From positions 530,742,971-530,806,970 of the forward strand of contig CM062297.1 of assembly GCA_031216915.1 (NCBI GenBank): DNA of 64,000 nt. The letters run 5' to 3'. Positions 55,902 to 64,000 of this stretch are shown piece by piece (position 1 is the first letter of the stretch; each line of letters opens with the position of its first letter). A program made the position numbers and the translations under genes. The stretch comes from Pictodentalium vernedei. Lineage: Eukaryota; Mollusca; Scaphopoda; Dentaliida; Dentaliidae. A model generated the notes under the pieces. That model made no database searches, had not been told where the DNA came from, and saw only the letters and a program-made list of their open reading frames with translations.

Positions 55902-58900
55902 TATTTATCCCCGTATTTTAAAAAATGCGGGGATATTGTCATGATCTCCGTCCGTACGTCCGTACGGCCGTACGTCCGGTTTTGTAATTCGAAACGCTGT
56001 AACTTTCTACAGTTGTTCGATAGGGTCTGTGCAACCCAAAAATACAACTTTTAAATTTTTGTGCCACCAGGTGGCTTCTGTGGAGCCACTTAAATAATGC
56101 GTTATTTTTTCACTTTTTTGCTGAATAGTCCCAACCTATGTAATTCGGAGTTCTAAAATTACACTAGGGTGTTGCTAAATGATCTGTAGATATGTAGGAA
56201 GGTTTCGGATTTTTCGGGTGCCACGTGGCTGTGCCACCGTAGCCACTTTTGTGTTTTCTTAGACCGTTTCCGGCAAAAGGCTCGTAGGATATGTAATTCG
56301 AAACGCTAAATCCATGCTCAGAAGTTGCAGTAGGGGCTATAGATGCGCAGGAAGGTTTCGGATTTTTCGGGTGCCACGTGGCTGTGCCACCGTAGCCACT
56401 TTTGTGTTTTCTTGAACCGTTTCCGGCGAAAGGCTCGTAGGGTATGTAATTCGAAATGCTAAAACCATGTTCATATGTTGCAGTAGGGTCTATAGATGCA
56501 CACGAAGGTTTCAGATTTTTTGGGTGCCACGTGGCTGTGCCACCGTTGCCACTTTTGTGTTTTCTTAGACAGTTTCCAGTGAAAGGCTCCCAGGGTATGT
56601 AATTCGAAACGCTAAAACCATGCTCAAATGTTGCAGTGGGGTCTTTAGATGCGCACGAAGGTTTCCGATTTTTCAGGTGCCACGTGGCTGTGCCACCGTT
56701 GCCACTTTTGTGTTTTCTTAGACCGTTTCCGGCGAAAGGCTCCTAGGGAATGTAATTCGAAACACTAAAACCATGTTCAAATGTTGCAGTGGGGTCTGTA
56801 GATGTGCACGAAGGTTTCCGATTTTTCAGGTGCCATGTGGCTGCGCCACCGTTGCCACTTTTGTGTTTTCTTAGACCGTTTCCGACGAAAGGCTCCTAGG
56901 GTATGTAATTCGAAATACTAAAACCATGCTCAAATGTTGCAGTGGGGTCTGTAGATGCGCATGAACGTTTCGGATTTTTCAGCTGCCATGTGGCTGCGCC
57001 ACCATTGCCACTTTCGTGTTTTCTTAGACCGTTTCCGTCGAAAGGCTCCTAGGGTATGTAATTTGGAACACTAAAACCATGCTCAAATGTTGCAGTGGGG
57101 TCTGTAGATGCGCACGAAGGTTTCGGATTTTTCAGGTTCCACGTGGCTGTGCCACCGTTGCCACTTTTGTGTTTTCTTCGACCGTTTCTGGCGAAAGGCT
57201 CCTAGGGTATGTAATTCGAAACGCTAAAACCATGCTCAAATGTTGCAGTGGGGTCTGTAGATGTGCACGAAGGTTTCAGATTTTTCAGCTGCCATGTGGC
57301 TGCGCCACCATTGCCACTTTCGTGTTTTCTTAGACCGTTTCCGGCGAAAGGCTCCTAGGGTATGTAATTCGAAATGCTAAAAGCACGCTCAGATGTTGCA
57401 GTAGGGTCTGTAGATGCGCACGAAGGCTTCAGATTTTTCAGGTGCCACGTGGCTGTGCCACCGTTGCCACTTTTGTGTTTTCTTAGACCGTTTCCGGCGA
57501 AAGGCTCCTAGGGTATGTAATTCGCAACGCTAAAACCATGCTCAAATGTTGCAGTGGGGTCTGTAGATGCGCACGAAGGTTTCCGATTTTTCAGGTGCCA
57601 CGTGGCTGTGCCACCGTTGCCACTTTTGTGTTTTCTTAGACCGTTTCCAGCGAAAGGCTCCTAGGGTATGAAATTCGAAATGCTAAAACCATGCTGAAAT
57701 GTTGCAGTGGGGTCTGTAGATGCGCACAGAGGTTTCGGATTTTTCAGCTGTCACATGGGTGCGACACCATTGCCACTTTCGTGTTTTCTTAGATCGTTTC
57801 CGGCGAAAGGCTGCAAGGGTATGTAATTCGAAATGCTAAAACCATGCTCAAATGTTGCAGTAGGGTCTGTAGATGTGCACGAAGGTTTCCGATTTTTCAG
57901 GTGCCACATGGCTGTGCCACCATTGCCACTTTTGTGTTTTCTTAGACCGTTTCCGTCGAAAGGCTCCTAGGGTATGTAATTCGAAACGCTAAAACCATGC
58001 TCAAATGTTTCAGTGGGGTCTGTAGATGTGCACGAAGGTTTCAGATTTTTCAGCTGCCTTGTGGCTGTGCTGTAGCCACTTTCACGTTTTCTTAGACCGT
58101 TTCGGGCGAAAGGCTCCTAGGGTATGTAATTCGAAATGCTAAAACCATGCTCAAATGTTGCAGTAGGGTCTGTAGATGTGCACGAAGGTTTTGGATTTTT
58201 GGGGTGCCACGTGGCTGTGCTACCGTTGCCTCTTTCATGTTCTCTTAGACCATTTCCGGCGAAAGGCTCAGGCACAGTATGTATTTCGAAATGGTAAAAC
58301 CATGCTCAAATGTTACAGTAGGGTCTGTAGATGTGCACAAAGATTTTGGATTTTTCAGGTGCCACGTGGCTGTGCCACCATTGCCACTTTCGTGTTTTCT
58401 TAGACCGTTTCCGGCGAAAGGCTCCTAGAGTATGTAATTCGAAATGCTAAAACCATGCTGAGATGTTGCAGTAGAGTCTGTAAATGTGTAGGAAGGTTTT
58501 GGATTTTTTGGGTGCTAAGTGGCTGTGTCACCGTTGCCACTTTTGTGTTTTCTTAGACCGTTTCCGGCGAAAGGCTCCTAGGGTATGTAATTCGAAATGC
58601 TAAACGCATGCTCAAATGTTGCAGTAAGGTCTGTAGATGCATACAAAGGTTTCAGATTTTTCAGATGCCACGTGGCGGTGCCACCGTTTTTCTTTCGTGT
58701 TTTCTTAGATCATTTCCGGCGAAAAGCTCCCAGTGTATGTAATTTGAAATGCTAAAACTATGCTCAAAAGTTGCAGTAGGGTCTGTAGATGTGCACGAAG
58801 GTTTCGGATTTTTGGGGTGCCACCGTTGCCACTTTCATGTTTTCTTAGACCGTTTCCGGCGAAAGGCTCCCAGGGTACATGTATGTACTTCGAAACACTA

Positions 58901-59089
58901 AAACCATACCCAAATGTTGCAGTGGAGTCTGTAGGTGCACACGAAGCTGTGTCACCTGTGCCACTCAATATGATTTTAGTGTATCATATAATACATTTCA
59001 TCTTTGAATCAAGCATTCATACAAAGTCAAGGATGCAAATGCGGGGATACACTATAGTGTGCTTTGCACACAAGCGACACCATCTAGTT
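55902..59089 (-). mobile_element. Family M element M2, inverted relative to M1
   Basis: Read on the minus strand it starts AACTAGATGG at 59089, with the same 5' hairpin and TATCCCCGCATTT (59049-59037). It runs through about 18 monomers of 153 bp to the 3' hairpin at 55935-55906. Its 3' end faces that of M1. Similarity to M1 stops sharply at the ACTAGATGG start, so the unique flanks are unrelated. Confidence 0.8.
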
Positions 59090-60209
59090 CTGCCTTCTAT
59101 TGAGCACTTATATATCACGTCAATTCTCACAACAAAATATCAAAACATGGATGGTTTGTACGACTATGGGAAACAATTCTTCCAGAAGTTATATTTTCCA
59201 TGGTTATTTTATTCAAATTTGTTCGAAACTCCACATGCTTCCAGCAATAATTGAAATGCACTTTAGTGTGTTATGACCAGAGGAACTGGTCATGAAGATA
59301 TTTCGTTCCGGGGATCTCACTTCACAAACTGCTGAGACGAAAAGTTTTTACACTATGTAACAAAGTTATTAACTGGACAGCAGTGTACTTGTAATACAAA
59401 GTGTTGATGGGAGCGGTTACCAAACTCTCCACCCAATGTTCTTGCAATCGGTTATCCGAATTACCAAATTTAGAGTTAACATGCTTTTATATGTACACTT
59501 TCCAAGTAACATTATTAAAATAAAACAATCAACATTGGTTGCTGTAAAAATACATGTAACATGTAGACTCTCATATTAATCAAGTGAGCATTGTAATGGA
59601 TTGTATGAGTGAAAAATATCCTAATGTATTAATCCATCTATTCATTAATTTATAAATCCGTTATTATCAAAGTATCTGAATTAACCCATTCTTTCTGGAC
59701 TCCAGATTTTAGCCCGGTGATAGTGTACCCATGTGTTGTTGTGTTTACAAATATACAGGAAATTATCGTACTCACACTGAAATGGCACTGCACAATATAG
59801 TTTACCTGTTGGTTGCTATTTTGCCATGTTGTTGCAAGCAATCGGTAACAATATTTCATAATTTATTTGGATTCTACTTGGTGGTGATGTGGCCTAATTA
59901 TTGATGCCTTTCAGAACTTATAAATTATGGACTCAAATAGACTCCGAGTCAAGGAAATTGCCTTTTTTTCACGAATGTCTCCAACGAGAGGGGACACCCC
60001 TCTCATGCTCATCCCCATCTTGCTGGAGGATGATGCTGTGCATCATATTCTGTATGCCCCCTAGGTATTACTCTTGCCCCCCCTCACTTTTGATAGCCAG
60101 GCTACGCACCTGAAATGAGAGATTGCACCAGAGGTGCTGGCATACCTCCATTGGTGTCAAGTCGAGCATGGTGCCTTGTCTCAGCCTGGTTGGATAATAT
60201 TTCGTAAAC

Positions 60210-60245
60210 AAGAGGCCCCAAGGAGCCCAAACCACTCACCTGATA
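60210..60245 (+). mobile_element. Orphan 5' end of a B/D-type element
   Basis: AACAAGAGGCCCC, AAGGAGCCC and ACCACTCACCTGA match the B/D 5' terminus, but neither a core nor a 3' hairpin follows. Confidence 0.5.
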
Positions 60246-60315
60246 AAGTTATTTATCCCATAAATGGCCGTTTATTTTAACAATAAAGGCCTTGGATAAA
60301 TTTTTGCCTTAATTA

Positions 60316-60361
60316 CCTAGTAGGGTGATAAATTTTCCCCGTAATTTATCACCCTATTAGG
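60316..60361. repeat. 19-bp-arm hairpin
   Basis: CCTAGTAGGGTGATAAATT pairs with AATTTATCACCCTATTAGG at 18 of 19 positions around an 8-base loop. Confidence 0.8.
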
Positions 60362-61113
60362 GAGTTGGAAACGGAATATACTATGTTGACCTCTGGCGTT
60401 CCATTTGAAAGGTCGGGATTATCTTGACCTGATTTACGCGTATCAGAAATCTGTGGAAACGAAGCTAAGTACACTCTGCACAATTCCAATACAACTGAAT
60501 TCACAGATTGTCAAAGTAATTTGAACACACCTGTATCACACGCTGTAGAACCCATGGCTTCCACACACGAATCTCAGGTAACCTCAATAACTATTTCCTC
60601 ATTAGAATGAAATGGTGGCATAAGTGTTCCATTTGCAGCATACTGACCTCTCGAATCTAACCATATTATTGAATAGTTTATTTCACGGACGTATAAACAT
60701 TAACACTTTAAACATCAACATACAAAAATGAACTGACAAGTGACATTCGTAAGCTGCTTTGAAAGTGGCCTTATTGCTCTCACCCACTCAATGCTACATG
60801 AACGCGTTGTAATGTAGCATAATTAACAGTTCAATTGTTGTTTTCTTTAAAAGGTTTGAAAGTATTACCCAATGCAAGTACAAAAGAATATAGATTGCTC
60901 ATTTAATTAATAACGGATTTTTGCAAATTTAGCTGACGTTTGTCGATGAATTATTTTTAGACAGAAATGTATCACTGCACCTTATTTATTTTTTACAATG
61001 TTCTCTTGTCGATCGAAATAGACCAATGTACTCCTCACTTTGAGATATGTTTTGTAGCGAATAACCGCACGATTTTGCCACAACTTCTTTGTAAAAGATT
61101 TATGGGATAAACA

Positions 61114-61240
61114 AATAAACGTATAGTGTTTTCAAGTCAAAAATTTATTCTACTCGTAGGATTAAGAATCAAACCACGAATTTCATTCTTAATCCTACTC
61201 ATAGAATAAATTTTTTACTTGAAAACACTATACGTTTATT
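61114..61240. repeat. 56-bp-arm palindrome
   Basis: Arms 61114-61169 and 61185-61240 match at 52 of 56 positions and start AATAAACGTATAGTG. The loop is 15 bases. It is probably a foldback MITE. Confidence 0.8.
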
Positions 61241-61399
61241 CTATATTTAAAGATGAATTTAGGGTCACATTCAGCATCTACGGTTGGTCTACATGACAGA
61301 AGAAAGAAGTAATTTTTCACAAGTGCAACACCAAGCATGGCATATGCCCTCTCCCATAATGCCAAGGAGGATATATTTTTAATACCAGGTACCTATACA

Positions 61400-61800
61400 T
61401 GAGAGGGGCTATAGTCTTTGTTTTACTACACAAGGGAGAAGAAATCCAACAACCAGTAGCAATTGTGAGATCCAAGTACACCTGTTACTGGAGGCTGGTG
61501 ACAATCAGACCATCCACATGGATGATGTGGAACTATTGTCTTGGTTTTACAGCAGAGAATTCAACTCCCCAGTGGCAATTGTGAGACCCTTAAACACCTA
61601 TGACTGACCCAATGTTGACAGGAATTCTAGAACAACCCAACAAAGCCACATTTTGGAGTGGCAATTTCCATGTATTTTCTTTGTTTTACTGCATGGATAT
61701 GAAAATCCAACCCCTCAGTAGCAATTACGAAGTCCACATACACCCATGTGCCACGTTTCATGATGACTGGACCTTCCAATGTTGGTATGGACCCCTAGTA
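61400..61800. repeat. Degenerate tandem repeat, about 130 bp, three copies
   Basis: Each copy has a variant of TTTGTTTTACT, AATCCAAC and CAGTAGCAATTGTGAG, then a TACACC-like phrase. The repeat explains the open frames at 61399 and 61600. Confidence 0.55.
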
Positions 61801-62151
61801 TGATATCAGAATTGATATGGCCTTGGTTAATTATTGTAAGTAATAAATATTTTCTAAAATTATTTTGAATTGGGAAAAGCAGATTTTAGCTGGGTTGATA
61901 GCCTGTTTGCACTGAGTGACCTTCGGATGAACCTATTACACATTTACAAATACTGTTGCACAGGATCTATTTTTAACTCACTGATTGTTTAAATAGGTAA
62001 CACTTGTTTACTTGAAATTAGACAGAATGATCAAGAAACTAAATGAGGTAATTCAACTGAGCCAATCAGGAATTAGTGGAACAATGGAGAAATTTCTCTT
62101 CTGGAACTTTCCATCTAATTATTATATATGTAGACAGAAGAAGCTATATAT

Positions 62152-62291
62152 ATGTGTATTTGAATCGGTGAATGTTTTACATAAAGAGTTGGAATGGCAT
62201 AGTCATATTTCGCAAGAGCCGTAGGCTCGAGCGTAATATAACTATGCTATGCCAACGAGTTATGTAAAACACCCACCAATTCAAAACACAT
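62152..62291. repeat. Long imperfect palindrome, arms about 68 bp
   Basis: TTTTACATAAAGAGTTGG, GGCATAGTCATATT and GAGCC on the left mirror GGCTC, AACTATGCTATGCC and TTATGTAAAACACCC on the right, with several mismatches and a loop of three bases. Confidence 0.7.
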
Positions 62292-62758
62292 CATGTCCTT
62301 TGTTTATTACACATCCCGTGCATTAAAATTCATTTAAATACACAAATTTTAATTCTGCTGTTTAAACCAAAAGGTGAAGAGTCAGTTTGTTTTGTTTGAC
62401 ACTGTACTGATCAAATGGATCAATAAAAAATCAAAACAACCTTTTTGGGAACCAGTCTAAATTACAGTCGTAATCTTTTCTATTGGGTGTGTTTGTTGAA
62501 ATTCGTATCGCTGTTTCTCTTCGGCTGGTGTCCATTCACGCTTAACCAATTGGTGGCTATTACTGTTGGTAAAAATATGAGAACAAATTTGGGCAGATTT
62601 GCAAAACAGCTAGGTGAAACTTTTTTAAAAGAAGTTTGAAGCAGATCAAGATGTTTGAAGATTTACCGAAATAAAGTTGACCAATTTAGATATAACAGGA
62701 TCTGCTGACAAGATGGCCACGGGACTGCACTAATGTTGAGTTTGGAAAAGTATTACAA

Positions 62759-63660
62759 TGAAAGTGTCACACTGTAGCTCAACTTGTTTAAGACATGCAC
62801 ATGTATAGTATGTGACACAGTAATGACAAACATCTAGGTAATGACCTGATAACAAAGGTACATGTAAAGTATTGTAACGGTCTGTACATAAATGCTGACC
62901 GTAGCCTGTCAGAAATGTGTAGGTAATGTAAAGTAAAGGTGGGCGACAGTTAGATGCTAAACTAGAAAAGAAATCTTTGAGTCCCAGAGTGGGTTTGACT
63001 GAACCCCAAAATATTTGTTCTCATAGCACAGTGATAACAAAGGCACCCCAAAACACTCATTCCTGTCACAAGGTGATAACAAAGGTACCCCAAGAAGTTT
63101 CATGAAGATCAGTTCATAAATACAGACTCTAGCCCGAGCCGCATTGACATGTGCACTTACTGTGTATAAGTAGCACTGAACAAATCAAAGTTCATCTAAT
63201 TTGCATAATTTCTGAACGAGAAAAAAACCTGCATTATATGTGATGTATTCCATGTTACTAAATATTCCTACAAAAATTTATTCAAATCAGAACTTTTATA
63301 CAGAAGTTCTGAACAAAAAAATGATTGCACTAATTTTGGTACAAAAAGGTTGCTGGCGGCCATCTTGAATTTTGGACTGCACCCAAAAACACTCGTTCTC
63401 GTTCCACGGCGATAACAAAGGTACCCAAGAAGTTTCGTAAAGATCGGTTCATAAATACGGCCTCTAGCCTGAGCCGTATAGAAGTTGTGTACAAAAAACT
63501 TGATTGGACCTAATTTCGGTACGAAATGGTCACTGGCAGCCATCTTGAATTTTGGACCGCACCCAGAAACACTCTTTCTCATCCCAAGGTGATTACAAAG
63601 GTACCCAAGAAGTTTCGTGAAGATCGGTTCATAAATACAGACTCTAGCCCGAACCGATGC
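62759..63660 (+). mobile_element. Family C element C2, 3' end lost
   Basis: The 5' palindrome is shortened to AGTGTCACACT (62763-62773) and followed by AGCTCAACTTG (62776-62786). The body matches C1 (GTATAGTATGTGACACAG, GATCGGTTCATAAATAC), with two clear 180-bp monomers at 63438 and 63618. The sequence leaves the family at about 63660 without a 3' hairpin. It shows C1 without the inserted B2. Confidence 0.7.
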
Positions 63661-64000
63661 CAATGAAAAGAATTTTTTTTGTTATTCAAGAAAGTTTTTC
63701 GCACGTGTCATGGATCGATATTTCAAATATTTTCAAGGATCCCTTTTGTTACCAGGTATGTTCACAGAATCGTGTAAAGCAAACTAATTGTTTGCATTGA
63801 AAATGAAACTAACACTGCAGTAAAGCATGAAAAGGCTTTTTAAACAAATATCTTCTCATAATTAAACTATCAGAAACTATAAGTGATGTTGTGGACTGTA
63901 AGATACTGTATATATTCCATTTGTATATTTGCACGAGCTCAGTAACATGTACAGCGCCTTAGAATATGGTTCTACATCTTCTGAACTATAATTTTGGCGT
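63661..64000. other. Right edge, nothing recognised
   Basis: AT-rich sequence with no open frame or repeat that I can name. Confidence 0.5.

Larger units (their letters stand above)
59090..62757. other. Least repetitive interval; no gene recognised
   Basis: Open frames here (for example 59901-60113, 61399-61584 and 62445-62639) show no domain, splice or signal motif I can defend. It holds three palindromes, a weak tandem repeat at 61400-61800, and near 60210 AACAAGAGGCCCCAAGG with CACTCACCTG, which looks like a B-type 5' end. If a host exon lies in the window it is most likely here, but I cannot show one. Confidence 0.45.

Noticed and set aside
51255-59100. Target-site duplication flanking the M1-M2 pair as a single unit
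   Set aside because: The left flank ends AAAATTCT and the right flank starts TTCTGCC. The shared TTCT is too short and not placed exactly at both ends.
59901-62639. Possible host exons in several 60-70 residue frames
   Set aside because: There is no recognisable domain and no convincing splice-site context, and one cluster lies in a weak tandem repeat.

Overview
This window is repeat-dominated genomic DNA from an animal, most likely a marine invertebrate. A mollusc, perhaps a bivalve, is my best guess. It rests on many short elements that resemble the oyster 'pearl' / DINE-1 class, on tRNA-derived SINEs carrying the CCTTGGGCAAGACACTT core, and on Tc1-like relics; it is inference, not proof. 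I recognise no host protein-coding exon, no functional tRNA or rRNA gene and no retrovirus-like element. Most open reading frames come from tandem arrays whose monomer length is a multiple of three, or from the two dead transposases.

The main content is a set of Helentron-like (pearl / DINE-1-like) non-autonomous elements. I distinguish at least nine terminal types with one architecture: a 5' start usually reading AAC(A/T)AGAG or TGAAAG, a small 5' hairpin, a 9-13 base subterminal motif, usually a core of 146-180 bp tandem monomers, a GACGGAC-rich stretch, and a 3' hairpin whose outer strand is the reverse complement of the 5' motif, followed by an A-run. The motif differs between families but the 5'/3' pairing is kept. 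Labels used below: A (746-2461), B (3038-8070 and others), C (3968-7583, 62759-63660), D (8248-9840 and others), E (30939-33566), F (13178-16000, 30888-39897), I (45356-46380), J (40447-40958), L (16627-20066 and others), M (51265-54786, 55902-59089), plus K (12278-13177).

Layout. 1-10.0 kb: an old tandem array ('G') broken by A, a three-level nest (B holding C holding B) and D. 10.0-12.2 kb: a SINE fragment and a decayed Tc1-like transposon. 12.2-20.2 kb: K, F with a SINE inside it, and array 'H' split by L, which carries a four-monomer higher-order satellite. 20.2-28.0 kb: D/B-type elements interrupted by a second Tc1-like transposon, SINEs and a TTAA-type MITE. 28.0-30.9 kb: palindromes and nested TTAA MITEs. 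30.9-39.9 kb: a very large F element containing E and a 1,875-bp segment present three times in tandem at about 99.8% identity or better. 39.9-50.6 kb: MITEs, J, L and I copies, pogo/Tigger-like MITEs, D and B. 51.3-59.1 kb: two M elements tail to tail, forming a roughly 7.8-kb inverted repeat of 153-bp monomers around two SINEs. 59.1-62.7 kb: the least repetitive part, with three palindromes. 62.8-63.7 kb: a second C copy.

Nothing here works as a metabolic or regulatory gene set. The window records successive insertions whose order can be read from nesting and target duplications. No Rep/helicase or piggyBac transposase is visible, so the non-autonomous elements must have been moved by proteins encoded elsewhere.
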